Assembly (NCBI GenBank): GCA_018105865.1
Contig: CM030861.1
Span: 4,452,484 to 4,516,483, forward strand
DNA: 64,000 nt
Direction of reading: 5' to 3'
DNA from: Metaphire vulgaris
Lineage: Eukaryota > Annelida > Clitellata > Crassiclitellata > Megascolecidae
Shown here: positions 32,861 through 44,334 of the stretch, piece after piece
Layout: every line of letters begins with the position of its first letter
Position numbering within the stretch: the stretch's first letter is position 1
Made by a program: the position numbers and the translations under genes
The notes under the pieces: model-generated
Told to the model about the DNA's origin: nothing
Databases searched by the model: none
What the model saw: the letters and a program-made list of their open reading frames with translations, nothing else

Positions 32861-33927
32861 CAGAGATGTGCGGATCGCGGATTGATCCATCGGAGCCGGG
32901 TCCGCAAGGATTTTAAGGATCCGCGGACCTTGGCGGACCCAAGTATAAAAAAAGCTGGAGCCGGAGTATCCGTGATCCTGAAAACTGGCAACACGCACAC
33001 ATAGACACACAAATACATACACATTGTGCATAGCTATTTGCTACCTTTTCAAATTACGCCCTGAATTTTATGACTATTGCATGGTTGTAGATGACCAAAG
33101 TGTCTTTGATCAACAGAAACGCTGAGTTAGGAGGTTTCATAAGAGATCAGAATAACTGACGGGAGACAGCTTCCGACAAGTTCAAACTTCAAAGTCCAGT
33201 CAACCTGACTCGGATTCCATCATTTTCCAAGTCATCTAATCCCCAGTCACTTAATCGTCGTCACTTTCGGCACGTAGGGCCTAATCCCCAAGTGAATGGG
33301 TGCAACATTTAAAGACCGGTGAGTAGAAAGGATTTCAAATGTGAATTAAAGATTTCATCAATTCAATTGAGATCAATTCAATAGTGATAGCGACACGAAT
33401 TTCTCTTTCAGTGTCAGTCGATTTCCTCGGCCATTGAGTAAACAAAGGGGTGATTATGTCGGGGTTTCATTTCATCTAGTGTACCAGGAGGGATAATGCC
33501 GGAGGTGGAATCATGGAATGTCCTGGGAGAATGTCCGTTCTCTTTTTGAAGAGGTAGGCGCCCTATTTTCGAATTTCGAGCGTCTAATTGGTTATTAAGT
33601 AACCAATTTTTTTACCTCCTGTGTACTGTTTGAGGTGTGCAGTTGTGCACTCCACACGGTATTCATATATGAACGTTTTTGAATAACTTTTATTTTATAT
33701 TTTTAAAAAATGTCTCCTTTCTTGACCAATGAGTCTCGGACCTAGGTACATAATTGTACTGCTTATTGAAATACATTTAGGCCTTAGGCTTTGCTGAAAC
33801 CATGGGAGGGTGTTAATTTCGGATCCTCCGCGGCTCCTGATATTGATATTCGCGCGGAGATCCTCCCGGATTAAACCTGGCGGAGCCGGATTATCCGCGG
33901 TCCCAAAATTGTTGGAGCACATCTCTG
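32861..33927. mobile_element. hAT-like element with CAGAGATGTGC ends
   Basis: The ends CAGAGATGTGCGGATC and GGAGCACATCTCTG are inverted, and GGATCCGCGG-type repeats lie just inside both ends. The flanks (CCCATCAT and CATGATAC) do not match as a clean 8-bp TSD, so the element is old or rearranged. Confidence 0.65.
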
Positions 33928-34349
33928 CATGATACCTGATTGAGAGAGTGGCGCCTCATGAGATGTCCAGATTAACTGAATTTGCGGGTAAATTACAGCG
34001 TGATGATTAGTTCAAGGAATTCGTCTGACTTGTGCATTTTGGCTGTGTTTGTAGTCTTGCTGGTCCATGATATTCTGAGGAGACGTCTGTACGAATACAT
34101 TCTGATTAATGCAATTTTGTACTCCAGACAGCGGCTTTTTATCCCCTTGCAGCCGGGCTCAATTCCCCCAAAATTACAAACTCCCTCCAAATTACAAATT
34201 CCCCTGTCAATTTGCTTCCTTGTAGACTTAGTATTATATTCAGCTTTTCATCATTTGTGTTAGGCATAACTATCATTGATTACTTCGCGGTCAGTGTTAT
34301 TTTGAATCAATATCAGTCTCGGTTGAGTTCAGATTAGCAGCAAAGTTCA

Positions 34350-34440
34350 GAAGGTTTTGCATAGGGTTTAGGGTTAGGGGTTAGGGTTATGGTTAGGGTT
34401 AGGGTTAAATAATAACCTTAACCCTGACCCTAACCCCTAA
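34350..34440. repeat. Interstitial telomere-like GGGTTA repeats, inverted
   Basis: Roughly 55 bp of GGGTTA-like repeats are followed by CCCTAA-like repeats, forming a head-to-head palindrome. A second short patch lies at 35966-36015. Units are imperfect. Confidence 0.8.
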
Positions 34441-34589
34441 AATTAAAGTTGTCTTTGCTTTAGAAATATTCATTAAGAACGTCACGCGGTTCATAAATAT
34501 TCATATAACCTTCTGCCTTTTTGCAGAAAAAGCTGCGCCCGCCTTAAATAGAGATAGAAGCCTCTGACTCCAGAGCTTACTTCCTTATA

Positions 34590-35040
34590 ATTAAGGAAGT
34601 AAGCAAACATTTTTGAATTTATATAGCGTTTTCGAAAGTAGCTGCTTATAATTAGGCGCTTAGTCTAAATTTTAAATAGCTACGGCCAAAAGGTGGGGTC
34701 ACCCAGGCGGGATCAATTTATCCAAAGGGGTCAATCTAGTAGTTGGGAAGTTACCGCTAGAGAGGGAATGCCTTTTGAAGAGAACTGCCTCAATTTGAGG
34801 AGACGTTGGCATCACATTGTACCCAGTGGAGGAAATTGTGATTAAAAACTTGTTTGACCTTGGTGTATACTGTATATATAGTGTATACAGTGGATGGAAG
34901 CTGAAATTTAGTTCCAAAGTTCAAGTGCATCATATGAAAAAGCACGGTTGAACATTTTGAGAGATGATTGATTCTGAGGACGAAGGAGAGTGACGTGGCA
35001 AGAGGATCGAGGATCGAGTAACATCTATTAAAGTTCATTT
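34590..35040 (-). mobile_element. L2/CR1-like C-terminal remnant and dispersed repeat
   Basis: The - strand encodes MHLNFGTKFQL and related residues matching LNFGTRSQL at about 540. The left part (34590-34685) resembles the 1-118 repeat in reverse. Stops and frameshifts are present. Confidence 0.55.
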
Positions 35041-35160
35041 TTGTCTGATGGATGTCCATTTTGACACAGTTGTGCACCATCGCCTGTGCACCTGTGCACC
35101 ATCGGACATCGGTTGCATAGAGAACGTCTCCATCCAGTAACGCAATCAGAAGAGCAGGCT

Positions 35161-35162
<2 letters not shown>

Positions 35163-35242
<80 letters not shown>
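35163..35242. repeat. (CAG)n triplet repeat
   Basis: About 26 uninterrupted CAG units. The - strand reading gives a polyalanine frame, which is not evidence of a gene. Confidence 0.97.
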
Positions 35243-35243
<1 letters not shown>

Positions 35244-35885
35244 CAGTGTATAAAATGATCGATCGATGTTATAGGCCTACGCAATATGTTATTAATACCA
35301 ATTACAGTGACAGATTAGCAAGAACAAATCCTGTGAATAATTTAAGCACGAAATGTGACCCTTACTTGACATTTTCATCGCTAGGGGCGCCAGCTGGAGT
35401 CATCAAGAAAGAAGAGGCAGCTGAAATCACATAAAACATTTAACATAGAAATTAAATTAGTTCGTTATATTGCATCTTGCGGATGTGCCTATTATAGCTT
35501 ATCGTTCAGGGCAGTTTTTGTTAGAAAGACGCGACGGTTTGATGTAGCAGCGGACATTGACCAAGGTCTTCCTGTCAGTTGCCCTTTCGTCAACTGCCCG
35601 ATGTTGTAGCCTACTCGATCACCTCAATTTGCGTTGAATGATCCCATAAATACTAAGGAGGGCTGTGAGTTTGATGCGATTATGCGATCGCAATAGGCTA
35701 TTTAAAAACTTTTTAACGCGCCGAATTTTCAGCCATTTTCTCTCTGCGATTTCTGTACAAATATGCAGCAATTTTATCCGAGTTTAAACTATTTTTCTTA
35801 CGTAGCCTATATGGCACTTTTGAGATGTTTCTATATAGAGGGCATAGATTTGCTGAGATTTACAGGGATCAGCGTCTGTCTGGAT

Positions 35886-36159
35886 CAGTGGCGTAACGTG
35901 GGGGGCGGGGGCACTTTGTTGACAGCCCCCGGGTCCCGGGCGGGGGGCCCCCGAAGAGGGGTCTAAGCTAGGGTTAGGTTAGGGTTAACCCTAACTAAAC
36001 CCTAACCCCAACCCTAGAAATGATGTGCTGATGACCTTTTTTTTGCTCGTCAGGATAAAAAAGGGGGCGATAACGTTTTTTTTGCTCGTCAGCTCGAAAC
36101 TTTAGGGCCCCCATGGCAAAGATGCCCCCCGGGCCCCCAAAAGTCACGCTACGCCACTG
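35886..36159. mobile_element. hAT-type MITE, TSD GTCTGGAT (first of two at the same target)
   Basis: The ends CAGTGGCGTAACGTGG and CACGCTACGCCACTG are inverted. The TSD GTCTGGAT is at 35878-35885 and 36160-36167. The interior holds telomere-like repeats and two copies of the T-tract motif (36029-36053 and 36067-36092). Confidence 0.93.
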
Positions 36160-36167
36160 GTCTGGAT

Positions 36168-37406
36168 CATAGATGTAAAAAACGTTGGAAAAATAATAAA
36201 AACGTTAAAAAACGTAAAAAAACGTTAGAGAAATAAAAAACGTAAAAAAACGTTGAAAAAAAACGTTAACGGGTGCTACACCCACCCATGGGGAATCAAA
36301 AAATTAATCATAGGCGACTCCTATTCGAAGGCCTGGGTACTTTTAAAGTGGCGGCTCCACTGGAGGCCAACCCCTATTGAGTGTCTGGCCCCAGTGGCCC
36401 TCAGTTGGGACCCTATATAATGCTACATACATTAAAAACAAATGGTTGGCCCCATGATTGAGTTGCCCTTAACGGCCCCCACTTGCCAAATCAGAGCCGC
36501 CTGCTTTTAAGTGCCCCGTGCAGGGTCTTTTTAAGAAGTAAGAAGTTTAAATTGTTTGATCAAATTTTTAATTTGCAAAATTTTAGTTATGTTGTTATTA
36601 CAGTCGGCTCCTTAATATTGTTCTGAATATTGTTCTGAAATTTTTGCTCGTCTTGGATGGCCGACCAAATTTTTTTGTATTGAGTATTATTATTCTGTGG
36701 GTGGAGGGACACTAAAATCGGGTATAAGGGCAAAAATGGAAAAATATGGTCCAGTGTCCACATCGTATAGCTCATATAACACGACGTTTTTGCCACTGGG
36801 GTTCAAACCAGCCTTTGGAAAATCTTGCTACGCCACTCCCTGAAATAAAAGTGTTGCAAAATGCAAATGTTGAAAACAGGGCTACTTTTGAATAAACACT
36901 TTACAGACATGAGAGGCCTACCTTTAAAATTCAGGCATTTTAAAGACATTTCCTTCTTTTTATAAATCACACTTGAAAATGCATTCTGGCTGGTTCAGTT
37001 AGTTAGGCATCTCGACCCTCAACGCCCCGCTGCCGCTCTCAATAAAGTAGTAGGAATTTGGAGCAGGTGACACTTTCAAATTTGGGGGCTTTGTGTTCAT
37101 TCCCTGGCCATGCCCTGGCTCATCCAATAATTGCCCATAAACAGGACATCTAAATAAACGCTCCTTGCCCTGAGAAAATTCAGCGGTAGTTATAATGCTT
37201 CAGAATGCAATGTAGATAATGAAACGGAAGTGTCAATAAATGCAACGCCAACAAGCAACAAGGAAGTTAATTTTTAGCTGGTTTAAGAAAATCTATGTTT
37301 TTTTTTGCCAACGTTTTTATTTTAAAAACGTTGGAAAAATAAAAACGTTAAAAACGAAGAAAACGTGGGAAAAATAAAAAACATAAAAACGTTTATTACA
37401 TCTATG
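36168..37406. mobile_element. hAT-type element (CATAGATGTAA ends), TSD GTCTGGAT (second at the same target)
   Basis: The ends CATAGATGTAAAAAACG and CGTTTATTACATCTATG are inverted. GTCTGGAT flanks it at 36160-36167 and 37407-37414. Subterminal regions repeat AAAAACGTT. It contains a further MITE at 36347-36503. No transposase frame is visible. Confidence 0.88.
36347..36503. mobile_element. Nested CAGTGGCGGCTCC-family MITE
   Basis: The ends AGTGGCGGCTCCAC and AGAGCCGCC are similar to 40007-40181 but have lost terminal bases. The flanks share CTTTTAA (36340-36346 and 36504-36510). Confidence 0.75.
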
Positions 37407-38022
37407 GTCTGGATGACCCTTTTTGCTCGTCAGCCACTTTTCACCGAAAAACAGCGCAACTTCCGCAAATATGCGGCGCATAAATGGGGACCATTTGCAT
37501 TTCCCCGCATATTTAGGACGTATAATGTTGTAAAAGGGGCCTAATTGCAAAATGCAAATATTGGGTCTTTTTTTACCCTCCGAAAAATGCAAATTTATTT
37601 TTAAAACTAAATATACTTTGACTTTGAACCGATATTTTCAGTCTAAGACATTACTGATTCACAAAGTGAAACTGAGAAACTTATCTTTAACCAAGAACTG
37701 TGGAATTGAAAATCTTGAAACCGTGACCATTGTGTTTTCCTCCATGGAAAAATTTCTGTGGACGCCACGTCCTGCGTCATTAGATTGTTTATCTCAAATG
37801 TATTGCTTAGCGTCTTCTGCAGTGGCGTACCTAGGATATGCGGCGATCGGGGTGGTGTCATGGGTGCCGCCCCCAAACCCAGGTGCCGCCTCCAAATCTA
37901 TACCATTTGTTGTTCTAATTTGTTTATCAGCAAATGTGATCAAAATTCTAAAATTAAATAATTACCTAATAAAGCGAAGGTAACTTTGGTTCGCATTTGT
38001 TACTAATACTACTGCTGTCGCT

Positions 38023-38336
<314 letters not shown>

Positions 38337-38342
38337 CTACTG

Positions 38343-38377
<35 letters not shown>

Positions 38378-38677
38378 GCTACTGCTACTACTACTACCAC
38401 TACTGCCACTACTGCTACCACCACTACTGCCACCACTGCTGCCACCACCACCACCACTACCACCACTGCCACTGCCACCACCACCACTGCTGCTGCTGCT
38501 GGTGCTGCTGCACCACCACCACCACCACCACTGCACCACCACCACCACCACTGCTGCCACCACCACTGTGTCTCACCACTTTTTGTTGTTGAATATTATT
38601 GACCAGTGCCAGTGCTGCTGCTGCACTGCTACTGCTACTTTTTGTTGTTGCTACTGCTACTGACACTGCTGCTGCTG

Positions 38678-38742
<65 letters not shown>

Positions 38743-38874
38743 GCTGCTGCTACTACTGCTAGTGCTGGTACTGGTACTACTACTACTACTACTACTACTA
38801 CTGCTAGTAGTAGTAGTAGTAGTAGCAGTAGCAGTAGTAGTAGTAGCAGTAGTAGTAGTAGTAGTACCAGTAGC

Positions 38875-38923
<49 letters not shown>

Positions 38924-38960
38924 CTGGTAATGTCAATAATATTCAACAACAAAAAGTATA
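38337..38960. repeat. Compound triplet tract with large hairpin symmetry
   Basis: Runs of CTA, CCA, CTG and then TAG units. From 38577 a 26-bp arm (ACTTTTTGTTGTTGAATATT...) is repeated in reverse complement ending at 38957. Between the arms, (CTG/CTA)n meets (TAG)n near 38810. All polyserine/polyleucine/polyalanine frames here are repeat artefacts. Confidence 0.95.
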
Positions 38961-39247
38961 CATGAGGTGATGGGTCTAGTATCCTACGTGTAAATATGCA
39001 TAGCGGCATGAATCTCAAATGGCGGTTCCGTCTCGGCAATGTAGGCCTACTGTTGATAGCCTAATTTCTCGCTACCGCTTTTTTCTTCGACCACCAAAAC
39101 CGACTGTCCTCTCTCCGACCGTTTTTAAAAGTAGCACAGCAACAGTTCCTTAAATTCCTCTGAATTATTCCTAGGCGCTTAATCAGAGTTAATGTTAGTA
39201 TGAAATAACTATAGGCCTAGATAAAGATGAGGGTCATTCATGTAGGG

Positions 39248-39715
39248 CAGGGGTGTCCAACTTAAATCAGATGGCGGGCCGCATTGGACCACAAGCCCAA
39301 CCTCGCGGGCCGCACATGATTACAAGTACCGATAATACCTTGCAGTAGCCTCATTTCACTTTTCTTGGGGGCGAGATTATCACCGAGATAATTTTTTGGC
39401 CAATTTTGGCAAAATTTTTGCAAATTATGGGCAATTTTTGGCAAATTTTTGGCAATTTTTAACAGATTTTTGGCAATGTTGGCAAATTTTGGACCAATTT
39501 TGGCAAATTTGAAATTTTTTGAAATTTTGGCAAATTTTGTACATTTTCGGCAATTCTTTGCACATTTTACATTTATTAAATAAACCTAGTCCTAAAATAA
39601 AGATAATAACCGGTCCTGTAGCTAAAATTGTAATTTTCCCAAACTCGGTGGCGGGCCGGATGAAACTGTCCCGCGGGCCGGATCCGGCCGGCGGGCCGCC
39701 AGTTGGACAACCCTG
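39248..39715. mobile_element. hAT-type MITE, TSD ATGTAGGG
   Basis: The ends CAGGGGTGTCCAACT and AGTTGGACAACCCTG are inverted. The TSD ATGTAGGG is perfect (39240-39247 and 39716-39723). The interior has about ten TTTTGGCAAA-type repeats and CGGGCCG blocks near both ends. Confidence 0.95.
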
Positions 39716-40006
39716 ATGTAGGGTCATTTAATTAATCCAAAGGGTCATTATGTTTGGGACGTTACAGCTATGAAGGAAAATATTTTTTTAAAAGAATTAA
39801 ATGCTTTGAGAGTTTTGATAGAAGTACTTCAAGAGATGTTGCAAGAAGTGATTCAAGTGAAGGAAGTTGTGACTAAGAATTTGTTGTTTTACCATGGCGT
39901 AGAGCCGTAGACAGAGGAGGGATGCTGAAATTGAGTAGGTGGCTGCAAATAAAGATGTTTTGCTTTTTTATACCACGCAGTGCGGAACAATCATATCTTT
40001 AGGTCC

Positions 40007-40181
40007 CAGTGGCGGCTCCACAGGGGCGTCCGTGCCCTCCTATTGAGTGCCTGGCCCCCAGTGGCCCCCTGTTGGGACCCTATACTTAATACTACATACC
40101 TAACAACAAATGGATGGCCCACATGATTAGAAGTTGCCACCCCAACGGCCCCCCACATGCCAAATCCTGGAGCCGCCACTG
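40007..40181. mobile_element. hAT-type MITE, TSD TTAGGTCC
   Basis: The ends CAGTGGCGGCTCCAC and GGAGCCGCCACTG are inverted. The TSD TTAGGTCC is perfect (39999-40006 and 40182-40189). Confidence 0.95.
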
Positions 40182-40189
40182 TTAGGTCC

Positions 40190-41027
40190 ATGGACTGCGC
40201 ATCTAAGATAGTTCTAACTCTAACTCTTAGGTAATCATAACCCAAAAATGTTCCAGTTTTCACTCAAAATAAACTGACCATCTTAAGCTTATCATAGGGC
40301 AATAGATTCGGACCGCATTGTGTCTCGTAAGCCATCATTTCTTGGATTTGTCTTTACCTGTGCAGTGAGCGTGCTGTTCAACAGTAAAAGAGTTTGAAAC
40401 TTGATTGCATTGGTTTCATCGTTCCAATTTCAGGTGGCTTACTAGGTTGTAAAATGAAACCACGGACATTCTTTTAAACAACTATCGGTCGATGTTCTAT
40501 TTTCCTGACTTGTGTTATTTGACATTGGCGTGGCCACGGGGAGGCACGGGGGCCCCTATTCGGACCGGGACCGCCGGTGGTGAGAGTCGTCCGAAATTAG
40601 TGAGTAGTTGGGAGGGAGGTAGGGGCAGTATCAGACCGAAGAGAAGGCACCAGATTTAAAAGCTCTCGAGGAGACGACGACCTTTTTGCTCGTCAACAGT
40701 TTTGGGCCGAAAATGGCGATTGTGGCGGTCGGCTGGTCTCTTTGTCTATGCATTCGAACTTTAAGTAGGCACTTTCAAATCCTAATGATTTTAAGACCGG
40801 TAGGCGAACAACTGAGTAGCTGCTACGCTCCTTCGCATTAGCGCGCCCCCATTCAGACTACGCAGACTACATGTGGAATTCGTGCGAAATGCCGAAATCG
40901 ATGAATTGTATCGGAGACGGAGGTTGGCGGGTCAATTCTGAATTACAGCATGGACATATGCTTGAACGCTTAAGATTTAAACCTGCAATATTGCCTTGAA
41001 GTTTTTCGGCTCAAACCCCTTTGGGGA

Positions 41028-41030
<3 letters not shown>
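40190..41030. other. Intergenic, no gene recognised
   Basis: GGCGTGGCCACGGGG at about 40527 is a possible MITE end, and a copy of the T-tract motif is at 40673-40695. Nothing else could be assigned. Confidence 0.4.

Positions 41031-41032
<2 letters not shown>

Positions 41033-41104
<72 letters not shown>
41033..41104. repeat. (CA)n microsatellite
   Basis: About 70 bp of CA repeats directly abutting the MITE at 41108, whose duplicated target includes CACAC. Confidence 0.97.
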
Positions 41105-41107
<3 letters not shown>

Positions 41108-41285
41108 CAGGGTTATGATGATCAATTAGGGGGTTGTCGGTAAAATCTGGGGTCCGTTGCCAAAAAAGTCTGACAAGCAAAAAACGAAAAAAGTCATCCC
41201 CATAGCTGAGATGGGGTGTTGGGTGGTGTCGGTCTCAAATTAAGGGTGTTGGGTGGTGGTGTTAGGGGGTGTAAAAATATCTCTG
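41108..41285 (-). mobile_element. hAT-type MITE family X, copy 1
   Basis: It starts CAGGGTTATGATG and ends AAAAATATCTCTG. The flanks CACACTAG (41100-41107) and CACACTAT (41286-41293) are an 8-bp TSD with one change. Copy 2 of the same family, in reverse, is 43951-48200. Confidence 0.85.
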
Positions 41286-41308
41286 CACACTATAGTACCG
41301 CATGCTAT

Positions 41309-42128
41309 CAACATGAAAGAGACGTACGATAACTTGAAGCAGCTACTGAATTCCATGGAGTATAACAAGTACAACTGACACCTCTGTACTGATTTTGAGG
41401 TAGTAGTCCTCTTTAATGGGACTGCAGCAAGGATACACAAAAACACGTGTTTCTTATGTGAGTGGGATAGCTAGAGAAGGGAATTGCACTACTTGTTGAA
41501 GGAATGGACTTGCAGACAAAATTTAGCAGTCGGAGAGAAGAATATCCAGCACCCAGCTCTGATCGAGGCTGACAAAATCCTGCTACCACCCATTCACATC
41601 AAACTAGGTTTAATGAAGAACTTCATGAAGACCATGGACCTGACTTCGCAAGTTTCCCTAAGTTTTCCTTCATTCTCATCTGAATTTCTTTCCTGACAAC
41701 TTTGGTATTGTTTGGTATGTATGAAAAATTCCGTTGACTCAGCGAGGCAAAGATTAAAGAGGGAGTTTTTGTGGGTCCTCAGATTCGAGAGCTCTTCAAA
41801 GCTGTCCATTTCAGCAGTTTGTTGCATGGTGATACGAAACAAGTATGGAATGAACGTTGTATCTATAAACATTCGCAGTATTAGGCCTATTAGGATAGAA
41901 AACTACAAGGAACAAGTAAAAGACCTGCTGATGTAACGGAAACTTAGCTGCCATATGTCTCTAAAGACACGTTTCCTTCATTCCCATCTGCATTTCTTTC
42001 CTGACAACTTTGACCTGGTTAGTGATGAAGTTGAACATGGTGAACGTATTCATCAGGAAATCGCAACATGGAACAAAGATAGGCCTGCTACAGTGCTAGG
42101 GAAAATGGTCAACTACCATGCTGGTTGA
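41309..42128 (+). pseudogene. Unnamed multi-copy protein family member, decayed (copy 2)
   Basis: Scattered over three frames are KETYDNLKQLLNSMEYNKYN, CFLCEWDS, ILLPPIHIKLGLMKNFMKTM, KIKEGVFVGPQIRELFKA, FFPDNFDLVSDE and GERIHQEI. Order and wording match copy 1 at 6780-8655, so the two are paralogous members. This one is on the + strand, has several stops and frameshifts and keeps only the C-terminal half. Confidence 0.75.
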
Positions 42129-42849
42129 ATACTGCTAGACACTCCCTCGAGATGCTCCTGAACAGCTGTAAAAGAGACAGGCAAAGAAATTTTTAAGACT
42201 GACTTGATTTTTACAGGAATTAACCATAGGCCTATTATTAATACTATTGCCATGCAATAGTGTAATAAACAATAATTGCAGATTACAAAAAACTAGATAA
42301 GATTTTGCATTTTCAATTTCGATTGTCATTTTCGTGTTCAGCGCATAAAAATATTTAATAAGAAATGATTAATTTCATTTCATTAACATGACTTTTTAAA
42401 AAAATTGTTGCGCGGTGTTTTTGCTTTGCGTCGTTGAGTCCCTTACATGTCGTTTATCGTATTGACAATTGTGTCCTGCAGATCAAGCGCTGAGCCTATG
42501 TAACCTTCTGATGGACTGTTAATCTCTAACGTCTTATAAAAGCAATATTCTGAATAAGAACTTGGGCCATGGTCTTTGCCCTTTTCCGTCAATAAATAGT
42601 CAGTAATAGTCATTTCATCGTAATTCCTAATTACAGGTTGGTTCAATAACACTTTACGTGCGTTGAGGAGTTTTACGGGCGCTCATAAGAAAGCCGTTAT
42701 ATTATTTTGATGACTTTGCCGAGCGAAGTCGAGGGTCGACCCTTTAGAATCTCTTGGGTCGGAATGAACGGCATCTTTGGTTTGGTGGCACTTTTACAAT
42801 TCTGTCCACTCCTTTGACCGACTTCTCATCCGACCTGCGTCTTAAGACA

Positions 42850-42895
<46 letters not shown>

Positions 42896-43489
42896 CGTTC
42901 ATTACAGCCGATATACAGCGATGCAGAGCCGATCACAAGTCTAATATATGAAGCCAACTTATTTTGCACTTTCCATACATAAATTGACTATGAAGCTGGA
43001 CCATGGCGTGCCGAGGAACGCATGATATCAGAAAGCAACTGGTTATCCAAGCCGGACCGTTTTAAGGTCTTCGTAGGCCCTGGGCACTCTCATATTCGTA
43101 AGCCCTCCTCAACTTAAACCTCCGAGTTTCCAAAGAGCCGAATAGTTTACATATCGTAACACTGCTCAAGTAAAGTGCTCATATTAATAGATATTATACT
43201 GTTTGTGACTGCTAGAGTTAAACGTTATTAAATTTGTATCTGCAAGACTGCAATTTCTGCCATGGCCTATTTTTTACTCCCTTCATGTTCTCCATATACA
43301 TCTGACTTTCGTAGGCTCCTGAAAAGGTCGTAGACCTTGGGCACAGTGCCCACTGTGCCCAGTGGATAAATCGGCCCTGTATCCAAGGCCAAGTGAGGTG
43401 CAAGAAATCTCACCCAGTAAGTTTGCATGGTATGCAGTGGCGGCGGCTCCACATGGACTGCTTGTTATATAGATATATATAGGAACTTG

Positions 43490-43490
<1 letters not shown>
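42129..43490. other. Intergenic with (CA)n at about 42850-42892
   Basis: No gene recognised. A (CA)n tract of about 43 bp is the only clear structure. Several short frames lack splice support or family resemblance. Confidence 0.4.
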
Positions 43491-43544
<54 letters not shown>

Positions 43545-43654
43545 CTATAATTTAGAAATATAATATAATTTCACACTATAACACTATAATTTCATAATTT
43601 CAGGTCTCGGACAATTTTTTATCATAAGTCCCTCGGGAATGAAGTACTGAGGGC

Positions 43655-43712
<58 letters not shown>
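43491..43712. repeat. Two (TA)n tracts around a shared CGGACAATTTTTTATCATAA segment
   Basis: (TA)n at about 43493-43540 and 43659-43712. The segment between them (about 43609-43630) recurs at about 54584-54605, also beside TA-rich DNA. Confidence 0.85.
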
Positions 43713-43716
<4 letters not shown>

Positions 43717-43975
43717 AACGCTTGATACTTAGACTAGTAGAGCCGATCAACCATCCCCTGCCCCCTCACAAAAAATTCTCTGCAGTTTTGCACGAATCTC
43801 ACGGGTGGCCCTGATGGCAAGTGGGGGTGTTCAAACTCCGCAAGCCCCCCCCCGTGGCCTCGCCGCTGGTCATACTAGAACGCTATAGAGAACGTGCTAG
43901 TATGACCAGCGGCAATACTAGAACGTTCAAATCCCACGACTAGTCACAGTCAGAGATATTTTTACACCCCCTAAC

Positions 43976-44309
43976 CAGAGACGTCATTTCATTGTTTTTT
44001 CAGGGGACAGGACAATTTCGATGTGGTAAGTTTGCGAAAAAGTTGACGACCTTTTTTTGTTTTTTAGCTTTTCATCCATTTTGACGAAATCAAGCCTCTC
44101 CTTTAGGGGCTGACGACCTTTTTTTGCTTTTCATTTTCATATTTTCATTAAAGACAACTTAACACAGTGGTGATGGTGGGAAAATTTGAAATTTGTTCCC
44201 TATAAATCAGGGGGGCAAAACAAGTAAATATTACAAACATTGGTGGAAAAACTTTTTTCCTAAAAATCAGGGGGCAACGGCCCCCCTGCCCCCTCAAATG
44301 ACGTCCCTG
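43976..44309. mobile_element. hAT-type MITE (CAGAGACGTCATTT ends), TSD CCCCTAAC
   Basis: The ends CAGAGACGTCATTTC and CAAATGACGTCCCTG are inverted. The TSD CCCCTAAC is perfect (43968-43975 and 44310-44317). It contains two copies of the GACGACCTTTTTTTG motif. Confidence 0.92.
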
Positions 44310-44334
44310 CCCCTAACACCCCAACACTCCCCTC

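Noticed and set aside
34790..35284. 164-codon frame with a polyalanine run
   Set aside because: It combines a CAG repeat read on the - strand with an L2/CR1-like remnant; there is no gene evidence.
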